From positions 20,661,277 through 20,725,276 of the forward strand of contig OX352761.1 in assembly GCA_947095585.1 (NCBI GenBank): a stretch of DNA of 64,000 bases. Reading direction: 5' to 3'. A model generated the notes under the pieces. That model was given only the letters and a program-made list of their open reading frames with translations. It was not told the DNA's origin and made no database searches. Numbering within the stretch: position 1 is the stretch's first letter; the number at the start of each line of letters is the position of its first letter. Shown here piece after piece: positions 1 to 11,415 of this stretch. The stretch is from Nephrocerus scutellatus. Its lineage: Eukaryota; Arthropoda; Insecta; Diptera; Pipunculidae. The position numbers were made by a program, and so were the translations under genes.

Positions 1-1224
1 AATTTGAACCTTGAACTTGAACCTAAAAAAGGTAAATTTAATGGCGCCATTATTTACATTAACACTTGCAATTGACAACCGCTGAGAAATTGTTAAGCAT
101 AACAATACAAATTACGAACAAACCAAAGCAAAATAATTACTTTAGGTTAAGTTTGTCTGATTATTATTACGTTTTCTTTTTTTAATTTATATGTACTTTG
201 TTGCTTTTTATAAACAAAATTCAGACAACATTTAGGTGAAATTTTAACAACAACATTACGCGACACTATAATCCCCCACAGATGCGCAACAAACCTTTAC
301 TTCGTAATTTAAAATTTCTTTATATAAATTATAAATACATAACGCAGGAAGACGATATGGTTGTGGAAGGCCAACAAAATTACAATTATGTATTAAATTC
401 TTAGATAACTTGTGTATACGTACATATGATGTTCATTTTTTAGTGGTGGTCAGTGGTCCCCAACTTTTTTTTGCACCAATAATCTCTGTTTTCTGATGAT
501 GGTAAATTGTAAGATAAGGTCATATTTGGTGGGACCTGTTAACCTGTTCTAGTTAATTTTAATTTTAATTTTAATACCAAAGCATTTAAAGTACCATTTT
601 TTTTATTAAATATCCTGCCGTACATATTTTTTTTTCTTAAAATAGGTTCTTAACTTAGAATAGGTACCAACTCCATAATAAAGGTGAGCATGTCTTTTGT
701 GTTTCTAAGTTTCTCAAGAGAGACCATTTATTTGTGGAAGACACTTTACCTTAGGAACTTGAGATCATAACACTCTGATGTTTTTGCCCCCCCTTTAAGC
801 CGCAACAGCAGCATAATTTCTTTCCCTTTATGCATAAATAAAGGATACTGTCGCTTGATTTCCTTGTCACTTGGACTGTCTTATTCGTGTCAGTGTGATA
901 ATATTTTTTCCCCTCAAAAAAGCTTTACCATGACCGCTGTCCAATAGACGTCTAATGGTCCAAAAAACGGTGAGTAGCCAGCCCTGGCTAATTGAACCTT
1001 ACAAGTTCATTGAATGCGATCTTCTGTGGTGGCCAGGCACCAATTTTAAGAAGGTTTTGTTGGTTTTAAGCAACTGTGCGCAGATTTCTTATCAGCTGCT
1101 AAAATTGAACTTTAATCCTTTAACTATTTCGGTTAAATATTCAAATGTTTGCTCCATTGTCTTTATTGATTACCCGGATGATTTTTTTCATATATTTTTC
1201 TCTTTCCTATACTATATTTTCATA
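1..1224. other. AT-rich non-coding DNA, no gene seen
   Basis: Long A/T runs and frequent stops in all frames. I see no conserved peptide, repeat boundary or RNA gene here. The open stretch at about 955-1240 is not like any protein I know and has no splice signals that support an exon. Confidence 0.5.
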
Positions 1225-1425
1225 TTTTCTAAGATCTTTTAATTTTTCTTCACGTTCTCTGAGATTGTTTTATTGCATGGTATGCAACATTCTTACGTTC
1301 AGTCATCGAACCATGAATCCCAGTCCTTACTCTCCCTTAATTAAGGGCGAGCTCTATCGCTTTACTGAAGTTGTTTCTCTTTTCTTCGTTGCAAAGTGCA
1401 GTTGCATTGTAACTGAGTAGCACGG
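1225..1425 (-). mobile_element. Degraded fragment of family A LINE (endonuclease-RT linker)
   Basis: Read on the minus strand, this decays from the same linker seen in the copies at 4340-6192 and 53216-54782. A WFDDEC-like motif and a QSHRTR-like motif are recognisable, and the DNA around 1345-1400 parallels 53697-53745. Reading frames are broken by stops and indels. It is an old, truncated non-LTR retrotransposon scrap with no function expected. Confidence 0.6.
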
Positions 1426-1632
1426 CTATCATATATTTGTCATATTTTTCCAGAACTGTGTTCAGAATAATAGAAATGTGGATTTACCAATGAGAGAAGA
1501 AATTTTATAACTACGAGTAGTATCAAGAATACAAATAACAGCCACTGTTTGTGTCGTGAACAGAGACCATCAGGTCAAATCAAAGACCAGTGGTCCCCTT
1601 TAGAGCTTTCAAATAAATTTAAATCTAAATGT

Positions 1633-1836
1633 GGCCGCCGTGGCTCAGTGGAAATGCGCGTGGCTACTGAGCAGGAGGTTTGTGGTTCGAAGCCCAGTAA
1701 CACCAAAAGTATTTTTCACGGTGTCCCACCTCTCGCGAATCGGATCCGGCCTTAAATTGTAGGTCCCTTCCATTTGTGTCCAAAAATATACATGCGCATG
1801 GACCACAATGGTCTGTGGCGCCCAATATTATTATTA
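1633..1836 (+). mobile_element. tRNA-derived SINE, copy 1 (internally deleted)
   Basis: The head carries a pol III A box (TGGCTCAGTGG) and a B box-like GGTTCGAAGCCC. A shared body follows (ACACCAAAAGTATTTTTCAC, then a block with CATTTGTGTCC), and the copy ends in a TTA-repeat tail. The 7-bp duplication TAAATGT flanks it (1626-1632 and 1837-1843). Compared with the copy at 34370-34648 it lacks about 50 bp in the middle. Non-autonomous; it needs LINE machinery in trans. Confidence 0.85.
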
Positions 1837-2147
1837 TAAATGTACAAACGCTCTTTTTTTCACATCAAAAGAGGCGTCTCTAGACATCTGTATACTAATT
1901 GCCGCTGTCACACACGCACGTACGCACAATTGTGTTTCTAAAACTGTAATGACATATCACGATCATCAGTATATTAATTCAGTTCAAACATCATACTTTC
2001 CATTCAGCACCAGAACTTATTGGCGATTTTCCTGGCTGGTTCACTTCAGCTACATTCCAAACGCTGGACGGAAACTGTTGTGTTTTTCTCTGACGACGCT
2101 AAATAAGACGAACTGGCAAAAGAAGAGAATAATGAATACTTTAGTGT

Positions 2148-2640
2148 GAGAAACAAAATTCTTGTGGCCGAATTTTGTTCACACAAAACAAGTTACATAG
2201 TTTTTTCCTAAATTCTGGTCCACCCTGTACCAACGCAGTGCAGCCAACAAATAGATACGAAGTGAAACGACAGCCAAAACAAAATCGTGCCATCGTACTG
2301 TTCAATCACATCGCAGCACGTGACTTAAAAATTTTGCAACGCAAAAAAGTACAAAAGGGCGACCACGCAGGCGGTCCATCAAGGCAACAAATTCACCGGA
2401 TGCAAATCCGCTAGATTTTTCGGTTTGGGGTATTTTGAAGAGCAAGGTTGGGACAAAAAAAATACCAAAGGGTCGATCATCTCAAGCAAGCGTTGCACCG
2501 GGAATGGGCCAAAATACCGCAGAGTCACTTTCGTGCTGCATGCAATAGCTTTGTCGGCCGTTTGAAGGCCATAATCGCGGCTAAGGCCAAATCGAAAACT
2601 GCTAATGCAATTCGAAAACTTAAATATTTGTGAAATTTTT
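2148..2640 (+). mobile_element. Tc1/mariner transposase fragment (C-terminal)
   Basis: On the plus strand, 2395-2632 encodes the end of a Tc1/mariner transposase. The PDANPLDFSVWGILKSKV segment is the third catalytic region (PDxNPLD), followed by a helix-rich tail ending at TGA/TAA near 2632. A frameshift lies in the A-run at about 2456. The 5' part, 2153-2270, matches 10795-10920 in inverted orientation. The first two catalytic aspartates are absent, so this copy is dead. The A/T-rich 3' end after the stop is typical of element termini. Confidence 0.75.
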
Positions 2641-2761
2641 TTTACTTTGATTCAATAAAATTCATCAAAAAATAAAAATTCTGTGGCGTTTTGTTTTGGT
2701 AACACGTGTCAGTCACCCGGTAAATACAACATTTGCTTTGCATTTCACTGCCGATGTCTTT

Positions 2762-2865
2762 TCCATATTCACTGTCGACGTCACAGCACATCCGCTGCCG
2801 ACGTCATTTGCACATTCGTTGCCGACGTCATTTGCACATTCGCTGTCGCCGTCACTGTATTCCAC
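2762..2865. repeat. 24-bp tandem repeat, about four copies
   Basis: The unit resembles GCCGACGTCATTTGCACATT plus four bases. Because 24 is a multiple of 3, one forward frame encodes a repeating eight-residue Arg/His/Cys-rich peptide. The unit contains a CRE-like GACGTCA core. It abuts the 41-bp array downstream. Confidence 0.8.
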
Positions 2866-2929
2866 TGTATTCATTACAATCCTTGCCGTCGCACGACCTT
2901 TTCAGGGTAGGGTACACGTTCGTCTCAGG

Positions 2930-3200
2930 CTTATTCTCAGGCTTATGCTCACGCATCGCTCAGGATTTACGATCGTCTCAGGCTTACGCTCAAGCATCGC
3001 CTAGGGTGCACGCCCGTCTCAGGCTCACGCTCACGCATATTGCTCAGGCTTTACGCTCGTCTCAGGCTCACGCTCACGCATCGCCTCGGGTGCACGCCCG
3101 TCTCACGCCAACGCATCGCTCAGGATTTACGCTTGTATCAGGCCCACGCCCATGCATCGCTCAGGATTTACTCCCGTCAAGGCTCGTCAAGGGCACGTCA
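2930..3200. repeat. 41-bp GC-rich tandem repeat, about six copies
   Basis: CATCGCTCAGG-like landmarks recur at 2954, 2995, 3036, 3079, 3114 and 3155, i.e. a 41-bp period with small indels. The repeat lacks stop codons in all three forward frames, which produces long overlapping open frames to about 3440. More degenerate CGTCAAGG-type repeats continue to about 3375. Base composition is clearly richer in G+C than the surroundings. Confidence 0.8.
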
Positions 3201-3375
3201 AAGGTTCGCGCTCGTCTCAGGCTTATGCACACATCACACTCAAAGGCACACGTCAAAGGCGCACGAAGGCTTACGCACTCAGGCTCTCTTCAAGGATCGT
3301 CTCGCTCACGTCAAACGCTCACACGCAAAGTCTCCCGAAATCTCACATCAACAGCGCTCACGTCAAGGATCACGT

Positions 3376-4339
3376 CGCTTAGGCTAGCGCATCGTTACAA
3401 CATAATACACGCGTGCTTTAAACCAAATTTTAAATATTAAATACACAGTTTGTGGGTCGTGTACCTCAGTTTGGGAACACCACAAATGTTTTATCCAACC
3501 ATATGCCAACACAAAAGCAAAGTGGCAAAAGTCGGAAATTCCCATTGTATGTACTCGTATATATGTACTTTGCTTTGTCATGTGCTCTCTGTTGTGCAGC
3601 TTACCTGAGAACCATTTTGTATTGGGGCCTGGTGGTGACATTTGCAAAGCACCAACAAATATTGGCAATTGGCATCAAGTGCAAACATTTGCCAAGTGAC
3701 TAATTTCTATTTATTTTTGCTCCTTTGAAATTAGATTGATTTGCATCACTCTTTTTCTTAATAAATCCGAATACCATTCTCCCCACCTACACAAGGGTGA
3801 TATGAACCGCATTCTGCCCAACAATGCAGGTGCTGTTCGTTGAATTACAACGAAAGTTGATGAACAACAATCGGGAACATCAATAAATTGTCAGACACGT
3901 TGGCACCATAACAAATTCGTTGTTTCTAATGTGGCACACGACGACACAAAACCGTGACAGCAACAACGAAGAGTCATGCGTTGTGCAATACGCGATGAAA
4001 AGTGAAATGCAGGAAGTGTAGAAAGGAAGGTGTACTTTGTGTTAGATGGGTTGTTTTTTTGTTTGTTTGGTTTTATTTTAAAAATAGATTTGAACGAAAG
4101 GAAAGTTTTGGTGGTCGGTAATAATTCTGAGTCTGCTGTGTTTACTTTTTGTTTTATTGTGCTTTGGAGCTTAAAGTGACAATGATTCATAGAAATTCGT
4201 TATATCAATTTAGGAAAATTTCCTCAAAACTTTATGTAATAAACTTTGAAATAGGTGGATAATTCTTTTCGCAGCTCTTCCTACGGAAGTACATATCTGA
4301 CTTTACGATCGGGGTCCAGTACTGGCATTTTGATCCATA
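3376..4339. other. Non-coding DNA, no gene seen
   Basis: Unique-looking AT-rich sequence. Open stretches here have no splice support and no recognisable family motifs. No repeat boundary was found before the LINE tail at about 4340. Confidence 0.45.
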
Positions 4340-6192
4340 TGCGTTATATCATCATCATCATATTTGGCTCTAAAACCGGGGACCGATCCTGGCCCCTCGC
4401 AAAAAATCTCTCCACCGGTCCCGATTTGAGTCGTTGTAATCCAGTTTTGCATCCCTAAACTCTGCGCGCCCATGTCTACGCCATCCTTCCAGCGAAGGCT
4501 TGATCGGCCTAGCTGTCGCGTTCCTTAAATCCGATCTACGCTTGTAGATCTCATCATTATAGAGTCTCCGGAATCGTCCTTCCTCACATACGGCACCAGC
4601 AATTCTCCGTACGACCTTTCTCTGAAACGCGACTAAGCTTTTTGCTAAACATCCAAGTCTCGGATCCATATGTAAGTACTGGTAGACCATTGTCTTATAC
4701 ACCATTAGTAGAGTTTTGACAGACTACAGTAGGCTTTGGTAGCTTTTAAGCAAACCATGCACGTATTTCTGATTTCATCCTGTTATCGGCTGCTACAGTT
4801 GACCCGAGGTAGTTAAAAGATTGCAGCTCCACTATTTTAATTCCGGGACCAATGTTGGATCTTCTACTCGTAGACGTGGCCACCATGTACTTTGTTTTGC
4901 TCCCATTTATGTGCAGCCCCAGATTTCTAGCCGCCTGCTCGATCTGGATGAGAGCTTCCTGTACAGCTCTTGGGTTTCTACCAACGATGTCAATTTCGCC
5001 TGTGTAAGCCAGTATCTGAATGGACTTATAGAGGACTGTTCCTCTCCCTTTTACGTCAGAGGATCGAATCATTTTCTCAAACTCCAGGTTGAAGAGGACC
5101 TAGGCCAGTCCATCCCCTTGTCGGAGCCCGTTATAGATGTTGAATTGACTTGATAGTGATCTGGATATTCTTGCTTGGCTTATAACATTGGTCGTGGTCA
5201 ACCTACATAGTCGCGCCAGTTTATTTTGAATGCCGAGTTCTCTCGTGGCTTTATAAAGTTCTACTCTCTCTATGCTATCATAGGCGGCTTTAAAGTCTAT
5301 AAAAATATGATGTGTTAGTTTTGAAACTATAGACATTTTTCCATCACCTGCCTAAGGGTGTAAATCGGATCAGTTGTTGATTTGCCTGGGATGAAGCCAC
5401 ATTGGTATGGACCAATGATGACTTTAGCGTATCGGGCTATCCTGTCTTGAAGGATAGAGATAAAAATCTTATACGCAGAATTCAACAACGTTATACCACC
5501 ATAATTGCTGCATGTTGTGATATCTCATTTCTTATATATGGGGCACAGGATGCCTCTTCGCTCCTTCCAACCATACTTGCACTATTAGATCATGAATTTC
5601 TTGGTGAATTTCGGGGCCTCCTGATTTGATCAGCTCCGCTGCGATACCATTTGATCCCGAGCCCTTATTATTTTTGAGCCGATTTATCGCTCTGCTAACT
5701 TCGTCTATGCTTGGTGGCGGCAGCATAGTGTGGAGCCTCCAATTTCTCAGTTAGCTGGACATTAAGCAACACATGAAGTGTTCTTCCCATCGTTTTAAGA
5801 TGCCTTTGAGATCGGTGATCAGATTACCCTCTTTGTCTTTAAAGTATGTGCAACGCAGCGTATATTACCTCATATCGCGGACTCTTTGGTAGAACTTCCG
5901 CGCATGGTGTGGTCATTGCTCTCTGACGGACGAGATTCTTCTCCCAGGCTTCTTTCTTTCGCCGGTGAACTGTTTTTTCATAACTTTTCAGCTTTTTATA
6001 TTCATCTTCGCGTGCCCGCGTTCTATGTGATTGTTGCATTGCTCGGTACGGAACATTCTTACCTCCAGTCGCTAGCTTACATTCGTCATCGAACCAGTCG
6101 TTCCGATCTGTACGACTACTACCTAAGGTGGAGTCGACAGTATTAATGACAGTATTTTTAAGGCGTGTACATTTCTGTTCTACGTCCGACAT
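4340..6192 (-). mobile_element. Family A (RTE-like) non-LTR retrotransposon, RT half and 3' end
   Basis: Minus-strand pieces in order: endonuclease-RT linker (about 6190-5840, WFDDEC and QSHRTR motifs), RT fingers (5726-5340, GSGSNGIAAELIK then a CGFIPGKSTTD segment), palm (5336-5100, IFIDFKAAYDS and LRQGDGL), catalytic segment (5072-4746) and C-terminal domain (4705-4370, RRWEGWRRHGR-like). The expected YADD reads YTGE, so the polymerase centre is lost; several frameshifts and stops add to this. The 3' end runs into an ATC/GAT microsatellite (4348-4360) rather than poly(A). Clade placement is tentative: peptide style is that of the insect elements often annotated as craniofacial development protein 2-like. 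Confidence 0.85.
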
Positions 6193-6499
6193 TTTAGCCC
6201 TAGGAGTTCGATTTCACAGTGTTCCTCTTGCACCACAACTAAAACTCGACCTCTTCTCCTTCTTTCTTCTTCCGCAATATCACTGTTTCTAATAGTTATA
6301 TTGGCCGCTGAGGTGCAATAGTCGCAATAAGGAAAATAAAAAAGCCCTACCACACTGCAAATAATAAAGTATAAAAGTGCTACCATATTACAGTTTAATA
6401 TTATTTACAATAAGAAAGAATGCCGGTCACAAAATAGAGCCCTTAGGTACGCCAACCCTTAGTTGGAAATGCCGATATTTTCTTTTTTTTTAGTTCCTT
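6193..6499. other. Non-coding DNA
   Basis: No gene or repeat boundary recognised between the LINE copy and the single satellite unit that follows. Confidence 0.4.
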
Positions 6500-6640
6500 T
6501 TTAATCACCTTTTGCAAGACCTAGAGGGCTAAAATTTTGTGGCACCTCAATGTCAGGGGTCAATTTTGATATCTTGCGTGTGACGCGAGTCGCGTGTGGC
6601 CCATGTGATGCCTGAAAAAGATATCTCAGATATTTTTGGA
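6500..6640 (+). repeat. Single diverged unit of the ~150-bp satellite
   Basis: Contains the landmarks of the array at 33001-33480 in the same order: a CCTTTTTAA-CACCTT block, GACCTAGAG-GGCTAAAATT, then a CG-rich block TGCGTGTGACGCGAGTCGCG, then GCCCATGTGATG. It stands alone, not in tandem. Confidence 0.7.
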
Positions 6641-6754
6641 ATTGTTATCAAATAATAAAGGACTGTGTGGCGTGTGTCGATGTATACATAAAAGTTTATA
6701 CCCGAAGAAGGGAAGTTTTTTTTTACATTTACTTGTTAAGTCTTTTCATGAGTT

Positions 6755-6960
6755 TTTTATCGTAGGCGAATTTGACGAAGATAGGCATTGCAAATATTTG
6801 TAGCTCGTTTGAAATTTATTCGGTTTTCCTAGCATTCGATTTATGTAAAACCAAAAGCATACCTCTCTAATCCAAGAGACCTCTTTACAGCTCAAATCAT
6901 ACCATCCATCTTCCTTTAGTTTGACAGACTATTTCGCAGTAGATATCGGGCTACCGTAGC
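6755..6960 (-). mobile_element. CR1/Jockey-like LINE fragment
   Basis: Minus-strand reading gives CNAYLRQI, matching CNAYLRRV of the better copy near 28030. The DNA parallels 28000-28200 including the CATACC-TTCCT-GGTTTGA blocks. No catalytic region is present. Confidence 0.65.
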
Positions 6961-7984
6961 ACATACTTTTTTTCGTAATCGTATTGTGTGAATAGGGAAG
7001 ATTATGAATATGTGAGATCTTAGTTTCCTTGACACCGAATCATCTGCGAAACATAGGATATTTTACCAATCTGTACTTAAGGATTACATTATCGTCGTGC
7101 ATTATTTATGTGCTGGTTGCAATAAAATTGTTTGTGTAATTTTATATGAAATATACAATGAAATAGAAAAAAAAAGATTTATTTCTTTGTGTTGTAGTAA
7201 CCAAAACTTGGCCAACAAACGACCTATTTCTTTTTTCTCTAGTCAACGTCAGGTTTTGTTTTGTGAATTTCATAAATGCTTTTATTGCCTGTTGATTCAT
7301 CTGCCTTCAAACGATTATCATAACATAGATACATTCATCCCGAAAACAAGCTCATAAAACGAAAACTGTGATGAGGGTGGTGCGGAACGGATCGGATGTT
7401 TTCTTTTGTTATCGCGAATTTTCGCACCTAATTTTGTTTTTAGATTCGAATCGTAAACTCTATTGATAATAAAACGACGAAAATTATATAAATAATAAAT
7501 TCTACAACGGGACGGTGACATTTTGGCCAACTGGTACATTTATTTGTACACATTTTGCTTGCTAATTGGCAAACTGTCAAACGACCGAACGCGAAAAAGT
7601 AAAAATATTGCCGAGCAACACCTGCACATTATTTATGATAAAATTTTTGTTTGTGAGGCAAGTGTGAATATTTGGATTTAAATTATCACAGATTATTTTT
7701 TATTATTTTATACTAGTGTACCCAGAGCCCAAGTAACGGGCCACTACTTTGTATTATTTACTGACCCTCGAAATTACTTGAAGCGTGCGCTAATTAAAAA
7801 AAATCCACCACATCACACCCCGTTGACCAACCTCTGTCCAAACACCTCTGCCTAACTCAGCGGCCTCCAAAACTATGGACTTGACACTAATATTATTTAA
7901 TTTAATGTCAATTATCTTACAACGACAATATTTCTCAATTTATTTATTCCATTATGATTTATGTCTCCATTAGAAACTTTGTGC
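6961..7984. other. Non-coding DNA, no gene seen
   Basis: AT-rich. A start resembling ACTAGTGTACCC at about 7713 recalls the first bases of small non-autonomous elements such as that at 25010, but no matching far end was found. Confidence 0.4.
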
Positions 7985-8302
7985 GTGATTGTCTGAGTGA
8001 GAGAGTGAATGAGTGAGTGAGTGAGTGAGTTGATGAGTGAGTGAGTGAGTTAGTGAGAGAGTGAATGAGTGAGTTGGTAAGTAAGTGAGTTGGTGAGTGC
8101 GAGAGTGAGTGAGTGAGTTGGTGAGTGAGTGAGTGAGTGTGTTAATGAGTGAGTGAGTGAGTTAGTGAGCGCGAGAGTGAGTGAGTGAGTTGGTGAGTGA
8201 GTGTGTTGGTGAGTGAGTGAGTTGATGAGTGAGTGAGTGAGTTAGTGAACGAGTTAGTGAGTGAGTGAGTTAGTGAGTGAGTTCGTGAGTGAGTTAGTGA
8301 AA
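7985..8302. repeat. GAGT/GTGA tetranucleotide microsatellite
   Basis: About 310 bp of GAGT repeats, broken at intervals by GTTGGTGA, GTTAGTGA or GTTGATGA variants that themselves recur. This indicates a higher-order pattern made by repeated local duplication. Confidence 0.95.
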
Positions 8303-8379
8303 GAACGGCAGATTGTCCACGACCAGCAACAATAATGAACGTTTGTTTGATTTGATACGGGTGCTTAGATCGTAAAACG

Positions 8380-9305
8380 TAGGATTACATATTTGTCAAA
8401 TTAATGCTCAAAGTCTAGGTCCAAAAATTAATGAATTTAGGCTTAACTTTACAAAATCTAATGTCGATGTTGTCTGCGTATCCGAAATATGGTTTTCTAT
8501 TGACGCTGCTGATCAACTTTACTCTGTTGATGGGTATAACGTCTTTAGGTCAGATAGAACGGGACGTACGGGTGGGGGTGTTGCAATCTTTGTTCGCGAG
8601 ACACTTAAGTGCAAAACTATACCTAAGTCTGACCCCGATTGCACCATGGAGTTCATCTTTGCTGAAATACATTCCAAAAATTCCAAAAAATTGATAGACC
8701 TTTCGACCCATTATTAAAAGTCCTTGATGATATTTTGTGCACTACCTCAAACATAATATTATGTGGTGATTTTAACTGTAACCTTTTGGATTAACCTATT
8801 GCAGCTAACCTATTAGAATACATGAAATCATTTTATCTGTCTTCCGTTAACTTATCTTACCCAACTCATTTCTCTAGAGAATCAAGTTCCTTACTTGACG
8901 TTAATTTTGTTGGGGACTTCGATAAAACACTGCTCTACAGTCAACTTTTTGCAGCTGCTTTGTCGAATCATGATCTTATTTATTTAACCATTGCTGTTAA
9001 TACTAGTAACAATGAACCGGATATCCAATTTAGGGAATTTCGTAATATAAACTACGAAGGCCTCTTACATGACACTAGACGAACTAACTGGGAACGTATC
9101 TACTACATGGCTTCAGTAAACCAATAAATTGTGTTCTTACAACAAGAGATACTAAGCCTATTTAATAGATATGTTCCCATAAAAATAAAAAGGAAGAAAA
9201 TTTTTCCTAAGCACTGATATTCCACTTCTCATGCAAAAAGGTGAATGGAAAAAATACCGTATTGATGCCTACTTACGCGCTCTACGAAATAAAGTTATCT
9301 CCAAA
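8380..9305 (+). mobile_element. CR1/Jockey-like LINE endonuclease domain
   Basis: After correcting two or three frameshifts by eye, the plus strand reads as an APE-type endonuclease. It has an opening INAQSLGPKINEF, then VVCVSEIWF (catalytic Glu of the CxxETW-type motif), GRTGGGVAIFVRE, a broken GDFN (about 8766-8780) and SNHDLIYL near the end (usual SDH). A basic linker follows to about 9300, where it breaks against an inverted LOA-like copy. No RT remains. Inactive 5' portion of a LINE. Confidence 0.8.
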
Positions 9306-9309
9306 ATAG

Positions 9310-10740
9310 GATCTGCGAAGTCTGCTCCTTGCTCCTCATTTCCTGTGAACATCCCGTTCTCGTCTATCAGTGATGTCTTAATACTCTTAGCATCTTTTGC
9401 CATCGCTTTATACAGTCTGGCAGACGCTGTAGTATTAGTTACTTCCTGACAGAAGTCACGAAAGCTTCTGCGTTTGGCTCTTCTCTACTTCTGTATATAT
9501 GTTGTGAGAGCTTCTCTGTATTGCTGCCAAATGCCCCTACTCTTGGTGGTTTTAAAGATTTTACTCACCCGCCTACGAAGGGCTGAAAGCTCTTCGCTCC
9601 ACCATGGAGCTTTATTGCTCACTTTGGGAGAGCTTACCGGGCAGCTCGACTTATATGCATCTGAGATTGCCCTATTCATCTCACCTACTTCACATTCCAG
9701 TTCCTGTGAACTTTTGGCCACTCTTTGAACTGATACGTGTTCTAAGTTGCATCTCAAATTGGTTTTGAAAACATCCCAATTTGTCCTTTTAGGTTTTCTT
9801 CTCATCGTGGTCTCCTCTACAAGCCCTACCAGTTCAAATAGGATTATTCTATGGTCTGATATAGATGGCTCAGAGGAGACCATCCACCTATTGAGTACTC
9901 GACTCACTGTCGGAGTACCGAAGGTAATGTCGAGTACCTCTTACCTAATCCTATTTGCAAAAGTCGGAACCCTGCCTACATTGTATACATCTAGGTCTTC
10001 CTTCACCAAAAACTCTTAAAGGTACTCATCCCTTCTTATTTGTATCGGTGCTCCCTCACTCTTCGTTGTGTGCATTGGCATCACATCCAATCAGTAGTGG
10101 TTTGCTGTACCTTCAGCAATGATCGATCAGTTGTTGTATCTATGGGGGCGGTATTTCTTCCCTGTCCCCGGCAAAGTAGGCAATTATTATCTCCCGGCTT
10201 GTTCCGTCTATAGTAAATTGACACTGGACTGCTACTAAGTCCCATGTTATAAATTCTAAAAGTGATAGATGGTTAATACTATTTCTAACGATGATGCAGG
10301 CCTGTGGGGCCTCATGCCCCACATCATATATCACCTATTCATCTCTGCTTAAGAGACCACGGATCTACCCCTGTAGCACCAGGGTTCATGGACCCGCACA
10401 AGCCCCCGATGTTGGCGGGTGAACATTCTAGCCGGGGGCGACTGCATCTCCCCCTTTTCTATCACGATGTGCTGGATCTCGTCCAGCAGCTTGTCTTCCC
10501 CCAGTAGTTGGCTCTCTTCTAAATCCCCTAATATGATGTGCGGTTGGGGAAGGGCCGCGAGGTTTTCGAAGGTAGGAACCTCGTTTGCTCCCTCCTCCCC
10601 TTCAACGACTTTCATCACACTCTCCCTCTGAGAGTCAACTGATGTAAGATCAGGAGGATCTAACTGCCCCTTCTCCGCCCTTGAACCATCTTTCTTCCTC
10701 AGGCTATTCATTGCTACCTTACCATATCGGTATCTGATTG
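9310..10740 (-). mobile_element. LOA/R1-like LINE: ORF1 end, endonuclease and linker
   Basis: On the minus strand 10711-10349 is an acidic, low-complexity ORF1-type segment. Next, 10334-10140 and 10080-9920 carry endonuclease motifs (DLVAVQCQF, then IGCDANAHN), followed by SEPSISDHRI at 9870-9850 (the SDH motif). The linker APWWSEELSALRR lies at about 9610-9570, and a segment FRDFCQEV at about 9460-9440. Frameshifts separate the blocks. It ends just before the RT. Family-level placement is by motif style only. Confidence 0.8.
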
Positions 10741-10794
10741 AGTGGCCCGCGAACTCTGGTCGATGCGGTGGCGTAATGTTGTTCTGGCTGTTGT

Positions 10795-10920
10795 TTGAAT
10801 TTCGTACCTATTTGTTGGCTTCACTGCGATGGTACAGTGTGCACCCAAATTTCGAGAAAAAGTATGTTACTTGTTTTATGTGAACAAAATTTGGCCACAA
10901 GAATTTTGCTCCTCGCAATT
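10795..10920 (-). mobile_element. Tc1/mariner-related scrap, inverted match to 2153-2270
   Basis: The reverse complement of this stretch aligns by eye with 2153-2270 (AAAATTCTTGTGGCC, TTTTGTTCACA, CAAGT-ACATA, CAACAAATAG blocks). No coding motif is left. Confidence 0.65.
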
Positions 10921-10929
10921 CTCTATATT

Positions 10930-11290
10930 ATATTAACTTCGGGTCGGCATGGTTCTGTCGTTCGTTCGGTGGTGGAATCTTGCGATCAATTTTTAACCCA
11001 CTTCCCAAATCCCGATTTTATTAAAACTTTGTACACATATGTATTTCCGGTGACAACACTTTCTATTAAAATTTGGAAGTGATAGGGCCCCGGGGTCGGG
11101 GGGCACCCATACAAATTTTATAAAAAAAAGCACCCGATTTTCTTTAAATTTTATACACATGTGTATCTCAGACAACACTTTTTGTAAAAATTTGTAAGTG
11201 GGTCGGGATCACCCATACTAAATTTATAAAAAAAGTACCCGATTTTCTTCAAATTTTATACTTATGTGTATCTCCGATGATGGACCGCTG
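10930..11290. repeat. ~100-bp tandem repeat (family X) with unique head, copy 1
   Basis: The head at about 10921-10980 (CTCTATATTA, GGTCGG-like, then TCTTGCGATCAATTTTTAAC) matches the head at 50175-50275. Degenerate units follow with the landmarks CCCGATTTTCTTCAAATTTT, ACACATGTGTATCTCCG, GACAACACTTT and a GGGGTCGGGGGGC-type G run. No coding potential seen. Confidence 0.8.
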
Positions 11291-11329
11291 CGCTGGTCTC
11301 TATTGTAGGGGGGATATTGGCTGCGGCCA

Positions 11330-11415
11330 AAATCATCCTTACTAGTGTAAGTTGGTTAGGTATAGTTAAGGTTAGGTTACCTAGAATCTAATCTTAACCT
11401 TACCTAACTAAACTT
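11330..11415. repeat. Imperfect inverted repeat of GGTTAGG-like motifs
   Basis: A GTTAGGTATAGTTAAGGTTA arm faces TAACCTTACCTAACTA about 40 bp away and could fold into a hairpin. The motif resembles the insect TTAGG telomere repeat, which Diptera lack, so it is more likely a chance or transposon-derived repeat. Confidence 0.5.

Noticed and set aside
1633..1720. tRNA gene (A and B boxes present)
   Set aside because: The head does not fold into a full cloverleaf and is followed by the same SINE body as four other copies with target duplications.
2733..3440. 235-codon open frame as a possible Arg/His-rich protein
   Set aside because: The 41-bp unit is open in all three frames and composition is purely that of the repeat.
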